Of a stretch of 33,834 nucleotides of DNA, positions 21,766 to 29,096 are shown piece by piece. The notes beneath the pieces are model-generated. The model was not told the origin of the DNA. It searched no databases and was given only the letters and a program-made list of their open reading frames with translations. This DNA comes from Candidatus Poribacteria bacterium (GTDB lineage Bacteria; Poribacteria; WGA-4E; WGA-3G): contig JAJEDN010000107.1 of NCBI GenBank assembly GCA_022821495.1, forward strand, positions 1 to 33,834, given 5' to 3'. The position numbers and the translations under genes were made by a program. Numbering within the stretch: position 1 is the stretch's first letter; the number at the start of each line of letters is the position of its first letter.

Positions 21766-22992
21766 TTACTTGGTTTTCAAGCTTCCCCAAGTTGTGAAGA
21801 GTTTACCGGTGGGTTCGACGGAAGTGTAGACAGCCTGTTGGATTTCCCACGTGCCGCCGACACCGGCGAACATGCTCCAACCGCCACCACGTTCACTGAC
21901 CTTCACCAACAGGACATTGGGCCCTGCGACGAGGTTAACTTTGAAGTCATCTTGGAAGTCGCCAGCCCCACGGTTGACAGGGTTGTTATGGACAACTTCA
22001 CCGTTGAGCCAGACTTTGATGGCATCGTCACTACCGACTTTCGCCGGAACGCCCATTTGATCTTCGGGAGCCTCAAGGATAATCAGCGCATAAGACGAAT
22101 GGTCGTTGACATCGCCTTCACCCAAGCCAATCTCATTGACGAGATCGTTGACGTTGTTCCCGCCGGTATCAGCGATCTCACCGACTGTCCATTCCAGATC
22201 ACCGACTTTGTCGCCTGCATTGGCGCCGTGTATTGAGACCATCTCTTCGGTAACATCACCGCCACTGGCTTCAGCGAGTGAATCCACATCGGTAGAATTC
22301 GCGCCACCTTGACCGGTTTCGGTAGGTGCGATCATCCAGAGCCATGGACCGGTAATTTTTCCGGCTACAGGGGGTGCAAAGGGCTTATAGACAGCATTGA
22401 CATCGGCATCGACACCGACGAACATGCTCCAGCCACCGCCACGTTCACTGACTTTGACGAGTAGGACGTTGTCCCCTGTTTTGATGTCAACCTGGAATGT
22501 GTCCTGAAAATCACCGGCACCGCGGTTGACAGGGTTGTTATGGACTTCAGCGCCATTGAGCCAAACTTTGATAGAATCATCGCTACCGACTCTCATATCT
22601 ACGCCGCTCTGGTCGGAATCGGATTCAAGTGTGATGAGTGCATAAGACGAATGGTCGTTGACATCGCCTTCACCCAAGCCAATCTCGTTGATGAGATCGT
22701 TGACGTTGTTCCCGCCGGTGTCAGCGATTTCGCCGAGTGTCCACACCAAATCGCCGACAGCATCACCTTCGTTGGCACCGTTTGCTGCGACACCCGCTTC
22801 GGTAACATCACCACCGCTGGCTTCAGAGAGTGAATCTATATCGGTAGAATTTGCGCCACCTTCGTTAGCTGCAGTAGGTGCGATCATCCAGAGCCATGGA
22901 CCGGTAATTTTGTCTTGGGCATTCGCTGTCATTGTCATGGCAAAAAGTGCTATGAGACATGCTAACCCTATTGTAAATAGTTTCCTATACAT
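21766..22992 (-). CDS. Secreted protein with two tandem carbohydrate-binding-like domains
   Basis: 408 residues. Signal peptide 1-25 (IGLACLIALFAM core, cut after ANA). Two domains of about 170 residues (28-199 and 212-380, offset 184) share KITGPWLWMIAPT, EIADTGGNNVND, DVNDHSSYAL, GSDD-IKVWLNG, VHNNPVNRGAGDFQD and LLVKVSERGGGWSMF. The GSDD-IKVWLNG plus NVLLVKV pattern resembles beta-sandwich domains attached to glycosidases and PA14-like modules. No catalytic residues are evident, so binding is likelier than catalysis. The end SVEPTGKLFTTWGSLK (391-406) is the shared tail. GGAGG lies six bases before the ATG. The related single-domain gene lies upstream. Confidence 0.8.
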   Translation of the reverse strand: MYRKLFTIGLACLIALFAMTMTANAQDKITGPWLWMIAPTAANEGGANSTDIDSLSEASGGDVTEAGVAANGANEGDAVGDLVWTLGEIADTGGNNVNDLINEIGLGEGDVNDHSSYALITLESDSDQSGVDMRVGSDDSIKVWLNGAEVHNNPVNRGAGDFQDTFQVDIKTGDNVLLVKVSERGGGWSMFVGVDADVNAVYKPFAPPVAGKITGPWLWMIAPTETGQGGANSTDVDSLAEASGGDVTEEMVSIHGANAGDKVGDLEWTVGEIADTGGNNVNDLVNEIGLGEGDVNDHSSYALIILEAPEDQMGVPAKVGSDDAIKVWLNGEVVHNNPVNRGAGDFQDDFKVNLVAGPNVLLVKVSERGGGWSMFAGVGGTWEIQQAVYTSVEPTGKLFTTWGSLKTK

Positions 22993-23035
22993 GGAAATCC
23001 TCCAAATTAATTTTCATTTTTCAACGTAAACGAGT

Positions 23036-23121
23036 GTTGTCCATCCTTGTGCATCGGGTTGTCCCTTGATCAAACGGTCTTGGTTTGAATATGACACCGA
23101 TGCTTACAAGGATATGACAAC
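23036..23121 (-). promoter_or_regulatory. Long hairpin in the leader of the two-domain secreted protein
   Basis: Three stacked perfect stems: 23036-23041 with 23116-23121 (6 bp), 23043-23050 with 23106-23113 (8 bp) and 23051-23057 with 23097-23103 (7 bp). Only small bulges separate them. An inner hairpin TCAAAC/GTTTGA lies at 23070-23088. The structure ends 43 bases before the ATG at 22992. It may be a regulatory leader, an mRNA-stabilising stem between two cotranscribed genes, or a palindromic repeat. Confidence 0.6.
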
Positions 23122-23163
23122 TGCTTCGGTGTAGTATAACAAATATACCACAATTTAAATCAA

Positions 23164-23180
23164 GCACAAAAAGTTTGTGC
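23164..23180. repeat. GCACAAA/TTTGTGC hairpin
   Basis: A perfect 7-bp stem with a three-base AAG loop, 38 bases past the stop of the single-domain secreted gene. It shares arm sequence with the hairpin at 1951-1978. It could slow or end transcription, but no U-run follows. Confidence 0.45.
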
Positions 23181-23218
23181 GCCTCAAGTTTCGGATTGAG
23201 ATCTTACAAAAGGCGAGC

Positions 23219-23911
23219 TTAGTAAGCGCGTTTGACTTCCGCCCACTGGGTCGCCAGTTTTCCGGCGGGTTCAACGGGGAGCCCTTTGAACTTCAGGTTG
23301 TAGTCCAAATCGGCGTCGATACCGACAAACATGCTCCAACCACCGCCGCGCTCACATACTTTAACCATTAGCACGTTATCGCCTTTCTTCAAGTCTACTT
23401 CAAAAGTATCCTGAAAGTCGCCGGCACCGCGGTTGACAGGGTTTTTGTGAACCTCTTTGCCGCCGAACCACACCTTAATGGAATCATCGCTGCCGGCGCG
23501 AGCTGTAACACCTTTCTTGGTCGTCTTTGAGACAGCGTTAATCACGGCGTAGGAGCAGTGGTCGTTGATATCACCGCCGGGGCCCAACTTAATCTTTAAG
23601 AGCGTGTCGTTGATGTTGTTTCCACCAACTGCGGCGATTTCTCCTTCGGTCCATTCGTAATTTTCGGCAAATTTGACCTTCAGAATTTTATCGGTAATCC
23701 CCTGTTCGGCAACATCTTCCTCGGTTAACTTCCCTTTTGTTGCGTCCTTGATACCGTCAACATCTGTTACAGCGGCACCACCTCCGCCAACGGGGCTTTC
23801 GGTGATCATCCACATCCAAGGACCTTCAATTTTATCTACGGCAGTAGCAAATTGTACTGTGAGCAAAAATGCGATAGCACACACTGCCAAAATCGTGAAT
23901 CTACTTTTCAT
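23219..23911 (-). CDS. Secreted single-domain relative of the two-domain protein
   Basis: 230 residues. Signal peptide 1-24 (LAVCAIAFLLTVQF, cut after ATA). One domain (27-205) of the family described at 21766: KIEGPWMWMI, EIAAVGGNNIND, DINDHCSYAV, GSDDSIKVWFGG, VHKNPVNRGAGDFQD, NVLMVKVCERGGGWSMFVG. The tail PVEPAGKLATQWAEVK (212-227) again closes the protein. AGGAGGG lies upstream of the ATG. A possible promoter lies at 23987-24015. Likely periplasmic or surface-located and perhaps a glycan binder; no enzymatic residues are apparent. It precedes the two-domain gene on the same strand with a 226-base structured spacer. Confidence 0.8.
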   Translation of the reverse strand: MKSRFTILAVCAIAFLLTVQFATAVDKIEGPWMWMITESPVGGGGAAVTDVDGIKDATKGKLTEEDVAEQGITDKILKVKFAENYEWTEGEIAAVGGNNINDTLLKIKLGPGGDINDHCSYAVINAVSKTTKKGVTARAGSDDSIKVWFGGKEVHKNPVNRGAGDFQDTFEVDLKKGDNVLMVKVCERGGGWSMFVGIDADLDYNLKFKGLPVEPAGKLATQWAEVKRAY

Positions 23912-23986
23912 TTTTTAATTTTCCCTCCTAAGCTTTAACTGTAAAAAGTCAGTTTAGAAATAAACGAGATCTGTTATTTCCATGAA

Positions 23987-24015
23987 ATTATAACCCATCT
24001 AAATTGCTATCTAAA
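23987..24015 (-). promoter_or_regulatory. Candidate promoter of the single-domain secreted gene
   Basis: On the minus strand -10 TATAAT (23987-23992) has, 17 bases away, a weak -35 TTTAGA (24010-24015). It lies about 75 bases before the ATG. Confidence 0.35.
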
Positions 24016-24047
24016 TAAGTCGTTTTGCGTGTTGCAAGCAATTTATC

Positions 24048-24059
24048 AGAACTTACGCA
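24048..24059 (+). repeat. Solitary AGAACTTACGCA repeat end
   Basis: Identical over 12 bases to the start of the repeat at 20555-20566, but no partner end or core is found nearby. It is probably a remnant. Confidence 0.4.
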
Positions 24060-24141
24060 AATAGGGTAAATATCGAAAATTTTAAAGAACCAGCAACTAT
24101 TTTTGAACTTTTTTTGAATAAATTTGTCTAAATGAGCGAAA

Positions 24142-24322
24142 GCAAAACAGGATGCCTCCTAACGGAGTTTACATGTTACAAATTCCAACAACCTGATTTG
24201 CCACCTAAATAGGTGCAAGCACTCGGTGGTTTTGCTTACAATTCAATTCCGTGGGTGTTCCTTCACGGTGTTGTCGCTCTACTACAAACTAAAACACTGA
24301 GAGGGAATCTCCCTTGGAATTG
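24142..24322. ncRNA. Structured, apparently non-coding region of unknown nature
   Basis: This lies in the 587-base gene-free stretch 23912-24498. It holds several pairings that fit a folded RNA. GCAAAAC (24142-24148) pairs with GTTTTGC (24229-24235), enclosing two hairpins: CTCC/GGAG (24156-24167) and CCACC/GGTGG (24201-24229, with an inner GTGC/GCAC). CAATTCC (24244-24250) pairs with GGAATTG (24316-24322), around CCGTG/CACGG (24249-24268) and AGGGA/TCCCT (24302-24314). No frame of length is open on either strand. Strand is undecided. It may be a regulatory RNA, a decayed IS200/IS605-type end with its guide RNA, or another mobile remnant. I do not recognise a named RNA family. Confidence 0.35.
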
Positions 24323-24498
24323 ATAGTTGCAAATCTATACAAGTTTCTATAGTGTTTTATATCACTAACGAGATAGGATAGCACAAGTTACCAAAAAAAG
24401 TCAAGCTTAATTTTTCTTTAAATTCTGAAATATCCATTAATTATAGGGTTTGTCGCTGAATTTGAACGCTGATAACCTTATCATCCACATATTTTCCC

Positions 24499-25437
24499 TT
24501 AACTATCCCGTAATTGCTTTAGGACTGCAGCCGGCAAAGGTGTTGCCCCTGAAGTCGCTACGCCATCGTCAACTTGTGCCGGTGTCATCATCCCAGGAAC
24601 CACACTGGAGACAGCCGGATGTGCCAAGATAAATTTGAGGGCGGCTTGCGGGAGGCTCCGCGCTTTATCTCCGACGATAGACTTCACCTGCGCTACACGT
24701 TCCAGATCAGCGAGGAATTTCTCGCGGGACCAGGTTTTCCGATAATCGTTTTCCGCAAACTCAGTATCCGGTCCGAGCTGCCCGGAGAGCAGTCCTGACG
24801 ATAGGGGCTGCCGAACGACAACAGCGATCCCTTTTTCCGCGGCGGTCTCCATCACAGGTGTTGCCATCCCCTGCGTGAGAATATTGTAGGTCAGCATCAG
24901 TGAGGAGATACCGGTTTCTTCTATGGCTTTCAGTGCGTCTGCCTCGCTACCGAGGCCCATCCCGTAAAATCGGATTTTCCCCTCAGTTTTAAGGTCTTCC
25001 ATTGCGCCGAATGCGTCATCCCATTCGGACGCGGGCGGTGGCGAGTGGAATTGGTAGATGTCTATGACATCCCGCTTCAATCGCGTGAGGCTCCCTTCAA
25101 CCGCTGATCGGATATATTCGGGTGAAACATTAAACGATGGATGCTCCCATCCGTGGCTAATCCAGCCATCGGAATCCAGTTCATAACCGAGTTTTGTGGC
25201 GATAACGACTCGATTACCAAGTGCTGAGAATGCCTCGCCAAGCAGCCGTTCTGCGCGTCCGCCGCCGTACTGATCTGCTGTATCGTAGTAGGTGACACCG
25301 CTTTCAAAGGCGTACCGGAGGAGATCTACAGCGTCTATTTCACTGATGTCTCCCCATTCACGTCCACCGAGTTCCCATGTTCCCATGCCGATTTCAGAGA
25401 CGGTTAGTCCTGTGTTTCCTAATTGACGTTGGCGCAT
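24499..25437 (-). CDS. Aldo-keto reductase (YajO/Tas-like)
   Basis: 312 residues. NADP-dependent oxidoreductase with D52 and Y57 (YYDTADQYG), K82 (IATKLG) and H131 (YQFHSPP) forming the catalytic tetrad. The start MRQRQLGNTGLTVSEIGMGTW is typical of the AKR11/AKR12-like groups. The C-terminal part has LKFILAHPAVSSVVPGMMTPAQV, the usual cofactor-binding end. AAGGAA lies five bases before the ATG, and a strong promoter is at 25516-25544. Substrate unknown. It is divergently transcribed from the nucleotide-sugar gene at 25737. Confidence 0.92.
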   Translation of the reverse strand: MRQRQLGNTGLTVSEIGMGTWELGGREWGDISEIDAVDLLRYAFESGVTYYDTADQYGGGRAERLLGEAFSALGNRVVIATKLGYELDSDGWISHGWEHPSFNVSPEYIRSAVEGSLTRLKRDVIDIYQFHSPPPASEWDDAFGAMEDLKTEGKIRFYGMGLGSEADALKAIEETGISSLMLTYNILTQGMATPVMETAAEKGIAVVVRQPLSSGLLSGQLGPDTEFAENDYRKTWSREKFLADLERVAQVKSIVGDKARSLPQAALKFILAHPAVSSVVPGMMTPAQVDDGVATSGATPLPAAVLKQLRDS

Positions 25438-25515
25438 TGCTTTTCCTTCACAAAATCGCGGTGTCCGGGTCCCTATCTTGTTAAAAAAGTCCTACAATTT
25501 TTGAATATAGTTGTT

Positions 25516-25544
25516 ATCTTACAATATTTACAATTATTTGTCAA
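25516..25544 (-). promoter_or_regulatory. Promoter of the aldo-keto reductase
   Basis: -35 TTGACA (25539-25544), exactly 17 bases, -10 TAAGAT (25516-25521). It gives a leader of about 70 bases. Confidence 0.7.
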
Positions 25545-25591
25545 GACTCTTTTTGGCAGCCTTAATCTACCCATCCGAGAACGAATTTAGA

Positions 25592-25621
25592 TTGACAGGC
25601 TGCCTCTATTTTTGATAAGAT
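25592..25621 (+). promoter_or_regulatory. Promoter of the nucleotide-sugar dehydratase-like gene
   Basis: -35 TTGACA (25592-25597), 18 bases, -10 TAAGAT (25616-25621). It is divergent from, and shares hexamers with, the promoter at 25516-25544. Confidence 0.6.
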
Positions 25622-25642
25622 ATAGTTGTTTATTTGGCAGGT

Positions 25643-25666
25643 CGCCATCCTACAGAAGGATAGGCG
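25643..25666 (+). promoter_or_regulatory. Leader hairpin upstream of the dehydratase-like gene
   Basis: CGCCATCCT (25643-25651) pairs with AGGAT-A-GGCG (25657-25666): nine base pairs, one bulged A and a five-base loop. It lies in the leader of about 110 bases before the ATG at 25737. There is no U-run, so it is not a standard terminator. Confidence 0.4.
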
Positions 25667-25736
25667 TCCTTTGAGATGATACGACTGTATAAGGAAAAAC
25701 GTATTCATTTAAGCTCGCAAAAAGGATTCTTAATTA

Positions 25737-26771
25737 ATGAAATTACTGGTCACAGGGGGTGCTGGGTTTATCGGCACTAACTTCATCCGTTACTGGCTGC
25801 AACATTATTCGGACGATGCCATTGTTAACCTTGATCGCCTGACGTATGCTGGAAATCTCTCGAATCTGACGGCAGTCGCGTTGCATTACCCGAAACGCTA
25901 CACGTTTGCCCACGGTAGCATTCTGGATTCGGTGTTTGTGGAAGAGATTTTAAAGACGGAAAAGCCGGATGTGATCGTTAATTTCGCTGCGGAGTCGCAC
26001 AATAGTCGCGCGATTCTGCATCCACGGCGTTTCTTTGAGACGAACGTAATGGGGACACAGGTTTTATTGGATGCAGCTCGAAAGTATGAGGTACAACGGT
26101 TTCATCATATCTCTACATGTGAGGTTTACGGCGAGCTCCCGTTGGACTCGCCTGATGCATTTAGCGAGGATACCCCGTATCGTCCACAGACGCCGTATAA
26201 CGCTTCTAAAGCAGCGGCAGATCATCTCGTGAACGCCTATTTTCATAGTTTTAACATGCCGATAACAATTTCCAATTGTGCGAATAACTACGGTCCCTAC
26301 CAGCATCCAGAGAAGCTGATTCCACTTTTCACAACGAATGCGATCCAGAATTTACGCTTAACGCTCTACCGAAGCAGCCATAACCGCCGGGAATGGCTGC
26401 ACGTTGAAGACCACTGTCAAGCAGTCGCAGCAGTGATAAAGCGCGGTAAGATCGGCGAGACTTATAATGTCGGGAGCGGTGTAGAGAAGAGTATTGAGGA
26501 GATTAGCGATTTTATCTTAGATGTTCTTGACAAGCCGCAGGCGTTGAAAACTTATGTTCCAGACCGCCCCGGGCACGATTGTCGGTATCTGTTAGATTCA
26601 AGGAAGATTGCACGTGATATCGGATGGGAACCGGTTATTGAATTTGAAGATGGCATGCGCGAGACGATTCAGTGGTACGTTGAGAATCAGGAATGGTGGC
26701 AGACGATTCAGCAGAACGCAGATAGTGAGATAGTCCAAGAGGATAAATGGGAAACGTTCACACGGAGGTAG
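25737..26771 (+). CDS. dTDP-glucose 4,6-dehydratase-like SDR with altered active site
   Basis: 344 residues. Extended short-chain dehydrogenase closest to RmlB: GGAGFIG (7-13), YGPYQHPEKLIP, REWLHVEDHCQAV and RPGHDCRYLLD. The dehydratase triad position is T127-C128-E129 (STCEVYG) where RmlB has T-D-E, and the usual HVDRSI is HNSRAI (88-93). The YxxxK pair is intact (Y154, K158). Since the Asp acts as proton donor in dehydration, the enzyme may catalyse another nucleotide-sugar step. AAAGGA lies ten bases before the ATG. The following PhyH gene starts six bases after the stop, so the two are coupled. Confidence 0.85.
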   Translation: MKLLVTGGAGFIGTNFIRYWLQHYSDDAIVNLDRLTYAGNLSNLTAVALHYPKRYTFAHGSILDSVFVEEILKTEKPDVIVNFAAESHNSRAILHPRRFFETNVMGTQVLLDAARKYEVQRFHHISTCEVYGELPLDSPDAFSEDTPYRPQTPYNASKAAADHLVNAYFHSFNMPITISNCANNYGPYQHPEKLIPLFTTNAIQNLRLTLYRSSHNRREWLHVEDHCQAVAAVIKRGKIGETYNVGSGVEKSIEEISDFILDVLDKPQALKTYVPDRPGHDCRYLLDSRKIARDIGWEPVIEFEDGMRETIQWYVENQEWWQTIQQNADSEIVQEDKWETFTRR

Positions 26772-26776
26772 ACCTG

Positions 26777-27757
26777 ATGCAACTGACAGCGGAACAACTA
26801 ACAACATGGGAACGGGATGGCATCATTGTGGTGCCAAATGTGTTTTCACCCGAAGAGATTGTGCCCGCGTTGGAAGAGATTGAGCGGAATGCCTACGATG
26901 GATTGACTTATGCCGAATATCACGCGAAATGGGGACCGCAACCCGAAGCGTTAAAAAGTGCCTATGAGAAACACAACGATATGCAACGACTTGCGGGTCC
27001 CTTTGGAAAGGCTGTGCATTTTCCGACAGGGTTGGAAGCCGTGGATAAACTGATCGAAAATGAAGCATATTTGGCGATTGCAAAGCAGTTGTTAGGCGCG
27101 GAAGAAATTCGGCTCGGTTATGGGCAGATCTTCTTTCGCGAAGGTCTCACCGATAGTCGCCATAGTGAGCATCCGTGGCAAGGGTACCATATTGACAATG
27201 CAACGAACTCACCTTTACCACCGCACCCGGATTGGCAAAGGTACGGCTATATTCTGACCGCTATTTTTCCGCATGACATCGAATTGGATGGTGCGCCGAT
27301 GCTTGTCTGTCCAGGTTCACAGAAGCAGTTGGATAAAATATGGGCGAAGTATCCGGGTCGAGCGGGCGGGATGGGTATTCCTGATCTGCGTGAGTTTAAA
27401 GGAGAACTTGCGGATCCGGTTCCGCTTACAGCGAAAGCGGGGAGTGTGTCGTTCCGTTCCAGTTACTTGGTTCACGCGGCACAACCGTTTGAGAACAAAA
27501 GCAGACAGCGTGGGTGGATGGGGTATCATTTCCATCGTGCGGACAATGACGATTGGTGTAAAACGACGCGTCCGGTACCCGGTTGGAGTAGTCCGCACTA
27601 TGTGGAATTTGTCGCACGGACGACGCCTGCTGTCCGTCGTGTTTTAGGATGGCCTGCCCCTGGAGATGCTTACTATACGCCGGAGGCGCTTGAACGGCTT
27701 GAAGTGGCATATCCGGGAATTGATCTGGAGCCTTATAGAAAAATATCAAAAACTTAG
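26777..27757 (+). CDS. Phytanoyl-CoA dioxygenase (PhyH) family protein
   Basis: A 326-residue Fe(II)/2-oxoglutarate oxygenase. Iron ligands H138 and D140 (GYHIDNAT) and H233 (LVHAAQP), with arginines R244/R246 placed for 2-oxoglutarate. It belongs to a different branch from the protein at 248: longer, with an insert around 181-215. The start at 26777 is preferred over 26747 because GGAGG at 26764-26768, inside the last codons of the upstream gene, is eight bases away. Substrate not determined. Translational coupling to a nucleotide-sugar-like enzyme hints at sugar or glycoconjugate oxidation, but this is inference only. Confidence 0.88.
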   Translation: MQLTAEQLTTWERDGIIVVPNVFSPEEIVPALEEIERNAYDGLTYAEYHAKWGPQPEALKSAYEKHNDMQRLAGPFGKAVHFPTGLEAVDKLIENEAYLAIAKQLLGAEEIRLGYGQIFFREGLTDSRHSEHPWQGYHIDNATNSPLPPHPDWQRYGYILTAIFPHDIELDGAPMLVCPGSQKQLDKIWAKYPGRAGGMGIPDLREFKGELADPVPLTAKAGSVSFRSSYLVHAAQPFENKSRQRGWMGYHFHRADNDDWCKTTRPVPGWSSPHYVEFVARTTPAVRRVLGWPAPGDAYYTPEALERLEVAYPGIDLEPYRKISKT

Positions 27758-27769
27758 CCAAAGATGGCA

Positions 27770-27793
27770 GCCATGCAACAACGGCAGCATGGC
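27770..27793 (+). promoter_or_regulatory. Intercistronic hairpin GCCATGC/GCATGGC
   Basis: A perfect 7-bp stem with a ten-base loop, 12 bases after the PhyH stop, followed by GGATTTTACC. It is an incomplete terminator or an RNA-processing stem. Just after it, GGCCCT (27812-27817) can pair with AGGGCC (27845-27850), which covers the only ribosome-site-like AGGG before the next gene. Confidence 0.4.
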
Positions 27794-27860
27794 GGATTTT
27801 ACCATGGAGGAGGCCCTGCTGAAACTTACCTGACAGCTCCCGTTAGGGCCAAGTTAAAAA

Positions 27861-28910
27861 ATGAGCAAAATGAGAAAAGTTGTAATGATGAATGAAGCCG
27901 GACGTATCTGGACGGAGGCGCAGGAAACACCTTCGCTGAAACCGGGGCAGTTGCTGGTTGAAGTCCATGCCTCGATGGTGAGTCCCGGTACGGAACTTGG
28001 GGGTGTCAAGTGGCGACGCGAGAACCCAGGTTCCGAAGCGCGGCAGCGTTCGTTTGGATATACCAATGCGGGTGTTGTTATCGGTACAGAAGGGGATTGC
28101 GACGAATTTGAGATTGGCGATCGGGTGGCGGGTATGGGCGGTGGCTATGCACTCCATGCCACGCATGCTTGTGTGCCGCATAACCTGTGCGCGAAAGTGC
28201 CGGATGATGTTACCAGCGAAGAAGCCGCATCTATTCATCTTGCAGCAACAGCGCTGCACGCCGTGCAACGCGGGCGCATCCGTATTGGCGAAAATGTTGT
28301 TGTCGCTGGGTTGGGCATCGTTGGGCAATTCGCGTGTCAGATCGCTAAAACGGCGGGTGCCTATGTTATCGGTTTAGACCAACTACCCTTGCGGATAAGC
28401 ATTGCTGAGAACGCCGGGGTACATCAAGCGATAAACGTCTCGGAAACCGACCCGGTTCCTATTGCGCAGGAATTCACCAACGGTTACGGTATGGATTGCG
28501 GGATTATCGCCTTCGGCGGCGATGCAACGGGTGCGTTTCAGCAGATTCGAGCGATGCTCAAAACTGCTCCTGATACGCACAAGATGGGACGGATTGTTAT
28601 TGTCGGGGGTGCAAGCATTACACACGGTTTCGCAGCCGGACTCGGTAATGTCGATGTTATCAGTGCGGCGCGTACGGGGCCTGGCTATCACGACGAGGAC
28701 TATGAACACGGTGCGGATTATCCGCCAGTCTTTGTACCGTGGCCGACACAACGCAACTTAGAATTATCACTACGACTCATGTCCGAAGGCAAAATTCAGG
28801 TGAACCCTTTGATTACAGATGTTATCTCGATTGATAACGCAACTGACGGTTGTGAAAAGTTGATTCAGACCCCGAACGAGGCGTTGGGCGTGATCTTCTC
28901 AATGCAGTAA
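27861..28910 (+). CDS. Zinc-less MDR dehydrogenase-like protein
   Basis: 349 residues. Medium-chain dehydrogenase fold with nucleotide motif VVAGLGIVGQFACQIAKTAGA (about 147-167). The catalytic cysteine and GHE zinc site of alcohol dehydrogenases are absent. Instead there is SMVSPGTELGG (38-48), typical of BchC-like and related SPGTE proteins; the structural zinc cysteines are also missing. It probably oxidises or reduces a sugar- or lipid-like substrate without zinc. Only a weak ribosome site is present. It lies 103 bases behind the PhyH gene, likely in the same transcript, separated by hairpins. Confidence 0.85.
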   Translation: MSKMRKVVMMNEAGRIWTEAQETPSLKPGQLLVEVHASMVSPGTELGGVKWRRENPGSEARQRSFGYTNAGVVIGTEGDCDEFEIGDRVAGMGGGYALHATHACVPHNLCAKVPDDVTSEEAASIHLAATALHAVQRGRIRIGENVVVAGLGIVGQFACQIAKTAGAYVIGLDQLPLRISIAENAGVHQAINVSETDPVPIAQEFTNGYGMDCGIIAFGGDATGAFQQIRAMLKTAPDTHKMGRIVIVGGASITHGFAAGLGNVDVISAARTGPGYHDEDYEHGADYPPVFVPWPTQRNLELSLRLMSEGKIQVNPLITDVISIDNATDGCEKLIQTPNEALGVIFSMQ

Positions 28911-29002
28911 GTTATTATTTTTGCTGGTGAGATTTGGAATTATAGCTTGCGAGGCATGTAGTCATAACCGATATCGTTGAAGTTTGTAGGAAACCCGATT
29001 TT

Positions 29003-29031
29003 TTGACCAACAACTCGACTCCGAACATAAT
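29003..29031 (+). promoter_or_regulatory. Promoter of the acetyltransferase gene
   Basis: -35 TTGACC (29003-29008), 17 bases, -10 CATAAT (29026-29031). It is overlapped by one arm of the inverted repeat at 29008-29051. Confidence 0.55.
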
Positions 29032-29051
29032 AGAAAAGGCACGAGTTGTTG
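29008..29051. promoter_or_regulatory. Inverted repeat CAACAACTCG/CGAGTTGTTG around the promoter
   Basis: CAACAACTCG (29008-29017) and CGAGTTGTTG (29042-29051) are perfect 10-base inverted arms. The first sits in the -35/-10 spacer and the second at about +5 to +14. This is an operator-like placement for a dimeric repressor that could loop or span the promoter, or an RNA stem with a 24-base loop. Confidence 0.45.
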
Positions 29052-29096
29052 ATTAAAAGGGAAAAAATCGGAGCGGAGGCTCAATATTTAAAAAAT

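Noticed and set aside
21838..22833. Plus-strand frames opposite the two-domain secreted protein
   Set aside because: They mirror each other because of the domain duplication and have no start signals. They are shadows of the minus-strand gene.
24174..24203. Short frame starting at the ATG inside the structured region
   Set aside because: It stops after a few codons, and neither strand encodes a recognisable protein there.
29046..29096. TTG start for the acetyltransferase
   Set aside because: It lies inside the inverted-repeat arm at 29042-29051, and the GNAT domain begins exactly at the ATG at 29097.
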